Assembly: GCA_009617715.1 (NCBI GenBank)
Contig: VTFK01000340.1
Span: 62,001 to 126,000, forward strand
From: Plectrocnemia conspersa
Lineage: Eukaryota; Arthropoda; Insecta; Trichoptera; Polycentropodidae
Reading direction: 5' to 3'
Length of the DNA: 64,000 nucleotides
Shown piece by piece: positions 25,720-39,637 of the stretch. The number at the start of each line of letters is the position of its first letter. Position 1 is the stretch's first letter. The notes under the pieces were generated by a model that searched no databases, was not told where the DNA came from, and saw nothing but the letters and a program-made list of their open reading frames with translations. The position numbers and the translations under genes were made by a program.

Positions 25720-28700
25720 TTTGACCAATACTCTCTTAGCAATAAATTTTGAAATAAATAAATCTCTCATAAAAAATTGTTTAATTTTTTATGCACTTCG
25801 AGGCATAGGTAAATATCCTATGTTTTAAATATTACTTAAGTTCTATTTAAATATAATTTTATTTAGTAAAATGCTTGACAAGAAGTGAGTTCCGGCATCT
25901 TTTTTTTGTTAAAAAAAAAGCCCTACATAAATTTGTAAAATAGACTATAAAAAAAAATATAAAATACATATTTACTCTGTAAAAAAATCATATTCATAAA
26001 TGTGTAAAAAAATATTTTTATTCTATTTTTAAAATTACTAAAAATAATTCTTAGTTAAAATTTGGATTAAAAAATCTGGTAAGATAAAACAGTTTGAGTA
26101 TCATCGCCATTATATCTTTATTTTTTTGTGATAAATAAACATGTACGCATAAAATGGCATCGGTAAATATCACGCAATTCGTACAAATTGTTAATGGCTC
26201 GTTAGATAAGATGTCATAATACGTTTATAATGAACACTCATCACCTTACGATTATGTGATTACTTTCGATTCTTGCCCAAATCATTGGAATTTCATGTCA
26301 TGTACGTACAGTTCTTGAAATCGTACTCGCGACTCGATAAACATGCAGATGCCACTAAATATACTTTAAAACTTTCTACCGACATTTTTATATTCATACA
26401 GTATAAGTTATTTGGAGTCGTAATGTAGCGATTTGATTTAAAGGCAAATATGATCTGACTGCAAATTTATATACCTGCGCGAAGGTAACGAAATAAAACC
26501 TAACGAAACGAAACTGCTTCATATGAAGGCTGTGCTTGACTATACGGAACTAGAATGAGATGTTGCTCTCGCTGACTTGACATCTTGATGATGCTAAGTA
26601 ATTCACTGCAATCATACATCGCATATGAAGTTTTGATGAAAGGGAAAGGATTTGCTACATTTAAATTTACCTTGTTGAACATCAGATTTTGAGGTTTAGA
26701 ATTTAGCACCTATTTCAAACACAACAAGGTACCTTGCGTCACATCTTTGTAGATTTGCAAGTGGGTTTAATATGGGAGTCTATGTTGTCATGTCTCCCAG
26801 TGGGATGCGAAATATGCTCTGGCTTGTCACGACTGTGACCCAAGGTTTATGATGTTTCTCGGTCGACGTTACCATTAGCATTCGCATCGTAAAGCACATC
26901 CTATTATGGACCATGATCCTGCTCGCCATTGTTTACATTTTCCTTAATAACCAAGATCATGTTAACCTTGATGAAAGTGACAGAAGTTTATCTTCGATCT
27001 TCGGAGGAATTTCGAAATGCATACTCCAATACCATTCAATAAATATTCCATTACGCAGGTCATTAACTCTATGCAAAATAATAACTACTGTACGCTTCAT
27101 ATATTCAAGATGAATACGTGGTAATTAAACGATGTATTATGTAAATATTTTAGGGTCATAATATCCATTAGAATGAATAGAGAAGAAACTATATAGATTG
27201 GCTAATGATGATGGTAATTCACGATAAGTTTTGCTCGATGAATAATAATGCGCTATACATTTTATAAACTAGCGTCGTATATCTTGTAACTGATAGCTTC
27301 GATATTATAAATTACAATTTGACTAGCAGATAATTTAGAACTACAATCGTAGCGGCAGCCGTTTCTAATTTTATATCAATTCATAAAGACAACGATTAAT
27401 TATTTCGTAAACGTGCGTATGTACATGTATCTACTACTGTTATTTTTTAAAACTAGGAACTAGGTATATGTATGTATATTACTGATAGAAAGCGAAAATT
27501 GATATGAGACATGCAACCGTGCTTAAGCGCCGTAACGAAATTCGATCAAATACACTGGATTGTGATTTATAATGTTGAATTCAACAATTGCAACAATGAA
27601 GTAGATGCTTATCTTTAAAGTAAATGTTATTATAAAAACTATTTTTTTTAATCTTTTAAATATTAAATCTAATTAACTATAAAATGATGTATAAATACTA
27701 AAATAATCGAATCAAAAATATATATTTATTTATTTTTATTTATATATTACATCCTATTTCTTATTTTTTTTAAATGTTTATGTTAAATCAAAACGTTGAG
27801 GCAGTTAATTTAAATAGCCTGATTACACGTATTTTTTAAAATATTTATTATTTTTATTTTTTAATATCTATTAACACACTGATTACCGTGTGCACAAATT
27901 TGTGCATATCAAAAACTGCGTTGCGTCATTTAACTTCATATAAAAAAAACACATTTAAGTGAATATTTACTTAGTGCTTTAGTTTATGCTACAAATATCA
28001 TATTAACTAAAATAGTTTTTTTAAAATCGATACCTAAATTCCAGAGGTTCAAAACTTAAACAAAAAATCATTTCAAGTCAGTGTTTACAAACATAAATTT
28101 TTTCTATGAAAATATCCCACATAGTTAAAATATCTAGTCAAATTTTTAATAAATAAATTATAATAAATAAACTTTATAATAAATAAAATGACAGTTTTCA
28201 AACTTAAATATTTTTAAAAGGTAGTCAAATTATTTAGCTAAGTTTTTAATAAATAAATTATAAAAAAAAAAACAATTTGTAAAAATTCTAGAAGAAACTA
28301 AACTATTTTTATTAATATTCGTATTAAATTTAATATTTAATGAATAGTATCTAAATAATTAATTAAAATTTAATCCTCGAAATCCCAAACTTTTTTTACT
28401 ATCGACATTATTTTAATATGTTTTATTATTTTAATAATACAGCTAAATACTTATAATATATATATTGATTAAAAATCAGTTACTTTTGTAAATGTCTCCT
28501 CAGACTAATAATATGTAATGAAAATGATTATTTTTATAATAGAGAAATATATTTCATCACAAATAATTAACTGAAAATATAATATTGTGAATTTAAACTC
28601 TTTATTTGTTGTATGTAAATCATATATTTATAATATATCGTTAAAAAGTACCTTAAAAAGTTATATGACATGTATAAATTTAAAATATTTATATATTATA

Positions 28701-30330
28701 TAACTCCAATATTACTGATTTTTAATTAATTATTTTTCATCAAGCCCTAATCGCCCTCTAAAAAAGTCATATCGACCACTCTAGAAACTGTTGATATATA
28801 AATAATATTAAATATTTTTTTAATTTTACCGTATTTTTAATTGCTTAAAATTAATTATTTTTAAATGTTACAAACTGACAAATTTAATAAACGTAATAAA
28901 GTATTAATAAATGTTGTTATTAACGCAATCTTTAAACATTTATCGCGGTTATGATATACTCGGATACATCTCTTTGAAGGTAACACACGATATTCGCATG
29001 ATATTTAAGAAATAAACGCTATAATTTCATCTCAAATATCACACACTAGATTAAAACAATTATTCCACTCTGATACCCAATTACAATGAAAACGATCGAT
29101 TTTCAAATGTTAACTGTTATGAAACATATCAGTTAAAAAGTACGCAATCATAAATTAAAATTAATAACGTGACGTCAACACTTCGTGAATTAATTAACAT
29201 TGTTTCGTCTCAATGAGATACCTGTTTTCAATAATCGATGATAGATGATCGTCGATGGGTGGGCTATATAGATTTTTTCCGCTTCAACGTCCGAATCAAA
29301 AGAACTAATATAATTGCAACGATCGTGATCACGATTATATCAAAAGTAGATAGGCGTCAAACAGAAGTTGAGAAAAGAAAGTTATTGATATTAAACGCAT
29401 GAGAATTGATCTTAAGATCGATCTGTGATATCGGTGATATTTAACTGCCCACAATTACGTATTAAACTCATGTATGTGTTTTTTATATTAATGAGTCGAT
29501 CGTGAACGGCGAAATGATTTTTAAGTCATCTATATTTGGGTCCGAATGAAGGCTGTTGCGATTGATGAGTAAATTTATCCTTCATTATATGTATGTACAT
29601 GTCTTTGTCATTCACACTAACTAATCTGTTTGGAAAAGGCCAAAGTATTTTCTCACAAAAAATGATGTTATATATACATATGTACGCAAGTTAAAATAGT
29701 GATTTTTTTCGTTGTTTGTGGTAAGCGCTTTAAATATAAAAGTAAACCTTCAACTTGACCCGGATTCTAAGTACATATATACATACATGCATACAAATAT
29801 CTAGATTCGTATATATAATATTATAACTAAAGATAAAATGTCTTATTACATAATAACATATATACTTTTATGTAACGTTCATACACATATCTTAGTGTTT
29901 ATTGTTATTTATATTATGTGTATCCTTGTGGATAAAATTGATAGAGATTTCATAGGATATTGTTCATACATATTAACACTTCATTAATCTGGTCGTCACT
30001 TTTAATGTTTGATTTATTTCTAATAACAAGTTTATTATTTAAAAGTGTGTGTTTATGCTTTGTTTTAAAATAAACATTTATATTTATTTATTAAAATATA
30101 TGTTTTGCTACCAGTATATAAACATAAACGAAAAAAGTAATATATAACAACAATACCTTAAATTATTACGTGAGACTATATTAAACCACTAATCTCCAAT
30201 ATTGGTGACTACGTTAAAAAATAAAATAAATTTAATTTTTAGAAGCTCTAAGTCTCTACTTAAGTAAATAGTTATAATTCGCTAACGTCAATATGGAGCT
30301 ATGGAACTCATCGCTCCAATGATAATTTCA
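25720..30330. other. AT-rich noncoding region with an island at 26.3-26.9 kb
   Basis: No gene is supported. The block 26280-26900 is of higher complexity and may be regulatory. A perfect 16-bp palindrome, TGCACAAATTTGTGCA, occurs at 27891-27906. The rest is AT-rich with many TACATATGTA words. Confidence 0.45.
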
Positions 30331-30333
30331 CTC

Positions 30334-30480
30334 ATTTTGGAGTACCAAATGGATCCAGTCTGGATCCTCTGCTTTTTATTAACGATATACATGCGGAAAT
30401 TTATAATTCGGAATATTTAGTATTCACACAAATTCTGTTTCACTCACTTTACAGAAAGACGTGGACCTGGAGTTTATATA
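30334..30480 (+). mobile_element. Non-LTR retrotransposon RT relic
   Basis: Plus-strand translation reads FGVPNGSSLDPLLF then INDIHAEIYNSEYLVF. This corresponds to the RT motif GVPQGSxLGPLLFxxYINDI of Jockey/CR1/I-type elements, with two residues lost before IND and G replaced by D. The coding context is gone on both sides. It is a fragment of about 150 bp. Confidence 0.75.
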
Positions 30481-30489
30481 TTTATCTCA

Positions 30490-33400
30490 TGTTTTTCTTT
30501 CCATTACTCATAACATTTTCTTTCCAACCACTGTGGTTGATTAAAATATATTAATAATGATTAATATAATTCTGGACACAATAGAATTTTTTTTAAATGT
30601 TCATGAATGGTTTGAATTCTCAACTGCAATTGATAAAGAACGTTCTAAACCACTGACCCATCATGCTGAATGATTATATTATTATGGTCGCAAAATCATA
30701 AGAACTGCATTAATTTAGTTTAGAGATTTTTAAATGCAAATTTATTTTATTACAAAATAAAAATTTAATTTAATTCCAAAAATATATCTGAATCATATAT
30801 CTGAGTCTACTTTTCAATGTTAAATAAAGACTTTTGTACAATTTTATTAAAATACCTAATAATATTTTTATGAGGAGCATTAGATAACCTTATATATGTC
30901 TATTATACGTATTCTATAAAATATATAACATAAAAAAACATGCCTAATGTTATTATTCCAGTGATTCACAATATATATTTAAAAAAAACGTTTTACAAAG
31001 GTAATTTAAAAAAATACAAGCTACATTTTCTTGAACAATATATATTTGGCTCTAACAGAAAAGTCCAATTAACAATTTCTTCACTTTCTTGTTCTACATA
31101 GTCTAACAATACGATTGTTTTCACTTGAAGGAGTACGCAAAACTTAGTCTAGTAGGTATTATACTTTTTCAACAAAATGTCAGTTAACATCCAATATAGA
31201 GTTATACTGTTTCTATATCGTTTAATTATATGTATGTTTTATGGATGAAATGAAGTAATTTAGGTCATGGAAAAAATAATAACCTATAATTGTTCAAATA
31301 CTATTAATTTATCTATCAAAGCTATAACTGATAGTTATCGATAACTATAAAACACACGAGTATATATTACATACTAAAAACACTCCATTTGAAAGCTTTG
31401 TTTTGTCGTGATTCTGCACGACAAATTACGCCCCAAACAAGGAGAACAAGGCAGGTCAATTATCTGTATAACAATGTTAAAAAATGATATCAATCTCTGG
31501 TCACATAGTACATACAACAATCCCTCGACCTTACTCTAATTTCAATCAACAATCTCACATATCGTTCAGATGTTCTTTTACTTACATAGGTGGTCGATCG
31601 ACCAGAATTAAAAAAAAATACATATCCTTTCGTTAGCTAACTTGATATACCGCTAACTGTCACGTAACAAGCAAAATCAAGGCTTAGCTCATGTCCGAAT
31701 GAAGATTAATAACGATCTTGAAGGGTGCTGATGCAACCTAAAACAAACTATAACATCGTTGTTAAGCAATATTTTAAAATAACTAATTGCTTGTTCTAAA
31801 AATCAGACACCTTTATTGTTGTTACTTAATCGAGAAAAATAATTAAAAGTGAAGTGGACTATAATTAAATTTACAACTTGATCATTCTCTGGTTCAGATG
31901 GTTAATGTTAAACTATAAATTACATACATATTAGTGCATAGTCTAATGATATTTTCAGAACAAAAGGATACTTAATTGATCCCTGAAAATCTCACCAACG
32001 AACATGATTAATTAAATACGAATGGGCGTTAATTAATAATTTACTTTTCGCCGTTACAAAGGGGATGAGTAATGAAAGAGATTTAAACCAATCTCAACCA
32101 AGGCAAGGTCTCTTTTTTTAGAATAAAATCTTTCCATGTGCAAAAAATGTTTCATAATAATTGTTCCATGACAATGTATCAACGTGATGTCATGCGTTAC
32201 CAAAAGTTGTACACAATTAAGGCGTACCTAAAGGATATGCCAAATATTTATATCTAAGGTCATCCTAAAAAAACAGACGCGTCAATAACCTTGTACAATA
32301 GCATATAATTATAAATATTCGTTTAACTTCACTTATAAATAAAAAAATGTAGTTTTTTAATTTATTTATAAATTATTCATAAAACAATGAAAATGATTTA
32401 TGCTATTAGATCAGTGAGAATTTAATGGCTTAATTTAATATATTCATAAATTTAATGTCTTCCTTAAAGTTTTATTGATATAAATATTTTTTTAAAACTC
32501 CCACATGATCATGTAACGTTAATAACACGACGAGTATTACAATAAATTTTTAATATTCTGTTTTGAAGTGTTTCCTATGTATAATATATTATTAGCTGAT
32601 TATTAAAAATATTTTGACTTTTCACCAAATATCTCTAAATTTCAACAAATTCATTCCTATTAGATATACTCATCAACAGGTTATATGTAGAATGCAACAG
32701 GAAACCACTATAACTAATTCGTTCTAAATGAAACGGATTATGTGATATGGATAGATTATATGTAACCTAAACCTAGATCTCATTTTATATTTTAACAGCC
32801 AAGTTGACCTTAATGCAATAAGATTGTTGTAAAGGTTCATTTTGAGTGTCAATAATGTCGCTTTCACACTTTTAAATATATAAATAAATACAAAAGAGGA
32901 TGAACTTTAGCAAAATTAGATATGTAAATTTACCTTTTACTCTTTTAAATTATATTGGTGCTAAGTTATGCCATAGATCTGTAATTCTGTAAATACACAA
33001 GCTAATTTAAATAACAAATTGCATATTTACAAAAATATAGCACATTCTTGTGGAACTATAATCAATTTCATCACTAAACTCAAACATGTGATCCAATAAA
33101 CATCGATTTGCGATTGCATTCACTCAAGAGGTTTATATTTTAATGGCTAGATTTTGCAACACATTCAGTGGAAGTAGATTCAAACCAATATTCCTTTTCA
33201 AATCAGATCCTTTAGTCACGATTGGCACCCTATTTGGATCGTATGAATTATAAAATGATTTTAAACAACAAATAACGAAATTAGATTCGTATATTTGCTT
33301 CTAAATATATTTATTTTATATATACATATTTATTTAAATAAATATAAATAATAACAGTAAAGAGAACGTTATTGCACAATCAGATCGATCGAATATGGTC

Positions 33401-36400
33401 ACGATTCTTATCTTAAAATTGCACGTAATGGGAAGTAATCTTGAAAACATAGATTTTTTTGGAATAAAGCAGAGTCATTATTTTTGGGGAAGTGACATAA
33501 TGTCTGAGATTTTCCATGACTAGGCATTGTTATCAAATGTTCCTGAGATACATAATCGAGACGATCTAGTGTCGCAAGGTTGCTGTTATTTTCTATTGTG
33601 TTAGGATTAATACAAATTTTCAGTCGCAATGCTGAATTTTAAGATGTAATTATATAATAAAAATACTATACATGAAAAAAAACTAGAGCCAATTATAAAA
33701 ATATCCGATTTACAACAGAATTATTGCATTTCAAATATTTACAGTTACGAAAGAAGCAGTCAATAATATGAAATAGTATTATAAAAAATAAAACTGACAA
33801 GATAACCTGCTTTTGTGTTAAGTTAATTTGTTGAATCTCGACGCTTCTGATTGATGACTTTTAAATTGCTACTTCAATAGGTGTCGAGATGAAAGTTGTC
33901 ATCAATGTACGCTCAAATTATTGCGATGCAATAATATCTCACTCTTGCCAGTCTTGCCACTAGTGTTTATATCGAATTACAAAAGAAATTTTATTAAAAA
34001 AATGCGTGTTCACAAATTGCTTCTTACGTAAGCGTTTTGCTTTTTCTCCTTTGTATTTGGTACATTATTTTATATAACATATATTCATTGTTTTAAAGAG
34101 AAAAAGGTTGCCGCACAATGAATCTGTTATTTAATTGATTCGATGGATATAACTGTAATATTCGTTATTATCATCATTATTATGTCGTTGAAATCGATAT
34201 TGATCTATGTTACATAACAACTTTTTTTATATAGTGTTTTTTAGATTCATAACATCGATATTTATTATCTGTATAAATGTTGTTTTTGAATGTATTTAAA
34301 TTATTGTATTCTATATTACACTATGTGTGGTTTCCAACATATTGAATTCAACATACTTCACAGCTACATACTTTGAGACAACTATGGGCATTCAATTTGG
34401 GTATATGCTGTTATTTTCACTAAAATGCATTTTATCTTTCACGCTTTGTTAAAGAGAATTAGATCAATACAACCAAAAAAATTAGATTCGTGTATAAAAC
34501 CGAAATTATATATATATATGGCAGTAGAAACTGCAACAATTATTTCACTTTTGACGTAAATTCTTGACTTCCGAGAACTGAGATGAAAAATTATTATTCA
34601 CAATAAATAAATTATTTACTCACATGTTTTTCAGACCTTAAATAAATATTTTTTATCGTGTTGATTTAAATAAATATAAATTATTAAAAAATATGTATTT
34701 AATGTACGAACAATATTATATATACAAAATGTGCCTGTACCTTACAGAATATTTTACAAAAAATATAATTATTCATTCATTGAGTTTTATATATACTACC
34801 TATTTTATAAAGACAAATTTTAACACCTAATCTCTATCATCTGAATTACATCTGGTCTATATCTAAATGCTTCTATAATTCTGAGACACTAGTAGCTGGA
34901 GATAAACACAAAATATTTATTATTTTTTTATTAACAATATAAATAAATAGATATTCCATGCCATCTCTTTCCTTAGTAAGAGTTTTGAGAACAGCAGAAC
35001 AGTAAAGCTGTTTCATTAATAATAATAAGCCTTGGTCCATGGATGTAATATTAGGCGGTATGAAAAATTCAATATGCTTTCATTTGCATGAGAACAAGAA
35101 TTATCTACTTGCAATACTGCTTTCTGTGACAATCCTTCACTTTTTATTCACTTCAGAAACCAATTTGCTTTTGAACCAATCTTCGAAGATGTCTCTATCC
35201 ATCCATGCTCCTTTTCGATTATAATAATTAACAGGACGATATTTTTATTTTAATTCTCTTACTTTACTACACCGTCTGTTTCATTTTCCTTAAAAATAAT
35301 TGAAATGAATTAATAAATATGAATATATTATCCGCACCCGGATAATCAATAGTACACCATAGTAAATAAAAATTACTTTTTATTGCAATGTCATAAACGA
35401 TGCTTATTAAATAATCATTTAACCTTCATTTTAACATAGACCGCTATTGATATGAACGATTCTTTTTTATTTGGGTTATGACCCTTATGCAATGATGAAA
35501 ATATCTAACTATGATTAAACAATAGAGTTTTTATAAAACGAATGACTCTAGGCGTCGACATATCGCACCCAATAAATTCCTAAAGCTTCGATTCGATTTT
35601 ACGATAATTTTTACGAGGCGGTATAGGAAAAATGAGACCCGGGGACAGCAAAGCATAAATCACGTCTTATCGTTTACGTTTCAATATAATAATTCACTCG
35701 AAAGTGTGAGATAACATTAAAGAAAGGCTTTAAATAGCGGCAAAAAAGTGAATTGTTCACGCGTGCATTTAAATAAGGGCACGCACGAACGAGATTTTGT
35801 AAATTGGTAAGTTTTAGATTGCAGATAAAGTCAACAAGTGAGAGTATGCAAAGCGACTTAACATTTTTATGTAAAATACATATAATAATCAATTAAATTA
35901 AATTAATCAATTAAAACATAGATATATTTAAATCCTGTTTTGTATTCAGGTGTATTGCTTTATTTTTGCTAAGAATTTAGAAACGAAATTTCTTTTTAAT
36001 ATTAGCTAATAGCTCTGAATTCTAACAAATACATGCATATTAGATATTAATTCAGTTAGTTATTGATCACGCGATAATCGACTGTCTTTGAACATTGGAA
36101 AATGACATTTTTAATGTCAAGGACACCTTGTATATATTATTGCATCAAGGACAAGTGGTATCTATGGGTAACCACATTTTATTCAAATTCGTAAATTTTA
36201 AAGATGTGGGAATAATTTTTAAACGCAAGTTAAAATTTGATGGTTAAATTCTTAAATATGCTTGAGTTTGTTATGGGAGCGCGTCAACTTTTAAGAGAAT
36301 TATTGTAATTTTATATATTGTCATTATTATTAGATGCCTCTTTGTCCAAAATTGCAGAATATACTCTTTAATGATCCGCCCGTGTGTGGCCAGCTAATTA

Positions 36401-37700
36401 CTACTCTAAGCTCTACACAACTATGTTTCCTTTAAGAACTTGTTGATCCTTGTTTATTTTGTTAAAAAAATGTACTCAAACGTGACTCTTGTTATATCAA
36501 AGATTACATCAAATAATATGTAGATTAAACGCTGATTTTAAAACTCGGTACCTATTTTTTAATTATTATAACTATACTATATACGGTTATAACACGTTTT
36601 TAGTATTTATTAATGTAGTTAAATTTATACATTTTTTCGGTTTATTGTAACTAACATTATTTAGCAGTATTTATTTTAATTTGATTATTACCTTTCTTTA
36701 GAAATTTTGAATGACATATTATTAACAAAAAACTTGTGCTTAGTTAAAATTTGTTATTTTTACTGTAATATGACATAAAAGTAAAACATAATTTAATTTA
36801 AAAATGATTAAAGATGTAATTATTAATCTGAATAAACTAATAACTTGTATTTAATACATCGTTTTTAAATAAAACATGTTTTTTAAGTGACTAGGAGTTT
36901 TTTGTGTAAAAACAAGAAGAATGTACTCATCTAAAAATATATATTGTGTATATTTTATGATATTACATAAAAAATATGATATATCATGTAATATTAAACT
37001 TTATTATTAATTAATAATTGATTATACAACATGTTTGCAATGATATATAATGAGAAATTTGTAATACTAAAAGAATTTAATCATTCGTTTGACGACTTCA
37101 ATTTACGTTTTATATAACGCTAATTTCGTCGACAATTTCTCATCTACGTCATTGTACGTTCGTCGTGCGTAATTTACTCACTCGCTTCACGTAAAACGTA
37201 ACCCGGCCATCTCACAAACACATAAGTACTTTTAATACATGTATTTCAAAATCTTAAATCTGAGGAACCCATTGCGAAAATATAATCGCCTAATTGTTTC
37301 TAAGCGCCTTATTAGACCACCAGATAAAAAAGAGAAAAATACTACAACAATGAAACGAGCACCCAAAATGTCGTGCTCGAGAGAATCGTGTCTTTGGAAC
37401 TCTGGTGAATTTTCATTTTTTACGGTGATTAATCACTTTCGATTAATTTCGGGCATGTGCTCGTTAAGTAAAAGCCTATTTTCAAGGTTTTAATGCCTTA
37501 TTGTAATTAGTGTTGGTGAATGAGCATTTCAGTCACGGATTATGATTTACTAATGCTTCTTCCTTGTCAATGAAAGGAGCTCATAATTAAATATAGAACG
37601 TCGAATTCCATTGGATTAGTATTATTGCGACTTTTCATAATTTACCGTTCGTCGAGGTCTTTTCTGTGATAAAAGTTACTCGCTCGTGTTTCATAGTATT
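30490..37700. other. AT-rich noncoding region
   Basis: I could assemble no gene. More complex patches at 33380-33620, 33820-33960, 35540-35800 and 37080-37500 show CpG steps and short inverted repeats (for example GCGTGC and GCACGC around 35760). Open frames over them (61 to 84 codons) have no recognised domains. Confidence 0.45.
34548..34577. repeat. Fragment related to the 25.5-kb MITE
   Basis: Thirty bases (CTTTTGACGTAAATTCTTGA and on to CCGAGAA) match the right arm of the fold-back element at 25538-25711, with two mismatches. It is a remnant or solo arm. Confidence 0.5.
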
Positions 37701-37713
37701 TATCAATCTATCA

Positions 37714-37867
37714 CAGTAGCGTAGCAAAGGGGGGTGTCCGGGGGGTCTGAACCCTGCCTTGGCGGAGCGCAGCCAGTGATTTTATGTAATTAAAAATAAA
37801 TTACAAAAATTATCTTGCCTTTTTTCTTGACAAACCCCCCCTTAACAAAATCCTGGCTACGCCACTG
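37714..37867. mobile_element. hAT-type MITE with perfect 8-bp target duplication
   Basis: The element begins CAGTAGCGTAGCAAAGGGGG and ends as the inverse of CAGTGGCGTAGCCAGGATTT. It is flanked on both sides by ATCTATCA (37706-37713 and 37868-37875). CAGTGGCGTAGC ends plus an 8-bp duplication are typical of hAT non-autonomous elements. The 154-bp body has no coding capacity. Confidence 0.92.
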
Positions 37868-38380
37868 ATCTATCATATCATCATAATAAATTTACAATTC
37901 GATTGTTATAGTGTGGACAAACACATTACATATTAGATTTCACTACTTCTACAGCAATAACTAAATTGAATTAAATTTGTAAACTTATTTATGAGTAATC
38001 CTTTAATACCAACTTCAGACAAATATTTTGTCTAATATTACAAAGAGAAGTGCTTCTTAAACATGTTTTATCATGGAGCTCGAAATAAAAAAATAGCTGA
38101 ATAAAAATAAAAAATTCTTCAAAAGTTTTAGTTTTCAGTGACTAACGGTACTTTATCTATTAATAATTATTATTAATACATTAATATATAAGACGCACCG
38201 TATAAACATTATTGATATTACATTTATTAGATCAGTCGTTTGCTTTGTGGCGACCTATATGCTTTGTGGCGACCACCCGGATAGGTACAGAGAACACTTA
38301 TATGCATAAACGCATATAAGTTAGTTACAATATTGGCCTTAACTCAGTGTCGATTATGAACCTCACATAATTGCTATATA

Positions 38381-38976
38381 TGTTACAGCCAAAGTGTGAA
38401 TTTCGAAAATGCATACATTACCTAGTCAATGTATACACTGTCAAATCTCTTCAGTTATAGTATATACAAGAAAATGTATTAACAATGTAACTATTTATTG
38501 TATGCTCTCATTGAATAGTACTAGTCAAAGTATACAAAATTAAATAATTCATTTATGTAATAGATATTTTAAACCATTTATGGAAAGTAAATATTGTTGC
38601 CAATTTATCTATTCCTCCTTTTAAGTAGATTCGTTGCAGAGAGTTATTCATTGGGTGTTGATTGTTCTGACCAGCGCCCGCTCGCTGCCGCTTGCTCGCA
38701 CCTAATCTGTCCAACGCTATTTTTTTAATATTACTGGCTCTACGATTAATTTTTTGCAATTAGTTTATTTGTCATTAGCGCTCGTCTGCCATGTCTTGTT
38801 CGTTGACGATGTAATTAGCTCACGTCGGAGAGTTCACACACTCACTAGTTAAAGCATACATTATCTAATGAAAAATAAACAAAAAAGTTGTATTGTAAGC
38901 TTTAACTAAAACTCATAGTGCATACTTTGTCCAGTCCTTATATACTTTATCTAAATTCAACACTTTAGCTGTAACA
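38381..38976. mobile_element. TIR element with TA flanks (Tc1/mariner-like, non-autonomous)
   Basis: The left end reads TGTTACAGCCAAAGTGTGAA and the right end, inverted, reads TGTTACAGCTAAAGTGTTGA. Similarity continues inward through a second block containing GTATACACTG or GTATGCACTA. Both ends are bordered by TA, as expected for Tc1/mariner-type insertion. The 596-bp interior includes a GC-richer piece (38640-38830) and a 68-codon minus open frame without recognised domain, so it is not demonstrably coding. Confidence 0.65.
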
Positions 38977-39637
38977 TAATACAAATACCGTAGGACCGTA
39001 GCGATAAAATTCATTTTGCTGCTTTTAAAACATAAAATCACATATTTGTATACAATAACACACTTGTCAAATAATAAGATGACCAGATTTTGAAAGTATC
39101 AAAGGACACTAAAATTATGGTCAACTCCGAAATTTTTGTACGAGAAGGACAAAGGGAGGAATAGGAAGGACAAACTTTTTGAAGACAATTCTTCTCAAAT
39201 GAGGACGTCTGGTCGCTCTACATATAAATAATATTAGTTTGATTTTTTAATATTTTTTCATTTAATATATGTAACACAAAGTGATATCATTGACCTTAAG
39301 CGATCCAGTGTCCTTCATGATTAATATAATAATATATATTATTTTATAATGAAATAGGGATTGAATCGTCAACAAAATTACCATAAATATGTATATGCAT
39401 TTTAAACAAAGTTTTTATTTGATTAAATTAATAATTAGTCCACTCTTATTATCGAATTTGCTTCAATTACATTAATCTATTAATATATACAATTATAATG
39501 GTTTTACAAGCATTACTACAACTCTTAATATATACTTTATCTAATATATCTTAAGAATCTTTCTTAATTACATACTTGTAGATATAACACACATATATTA
39601 CTTTTTACTAAATAAAACGTAATTAACATTTAATTAC
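38977..39637. other. Noncoding sequence upstream of the secreted-protein gene, with a small TIR element
   Basis: AT-rich. At 39077-39219 a 143-bp segment has short inverted ends (AGATGACCAGA on the left, AGAGCGACCAGA inverted on the right), which suggests a decayed MITE. The promoter and any upstream exon of the gene that follows probably lie in or before this stretch but could not be identified. Confidence 0.4.

Noticed and set aside
38553..38759. 68-codon minus frame inside the TIR element as a transposase
   Set aside because: No DDE/D motif or DNA-binding domain is visible, and it is far shorter than any transposase.
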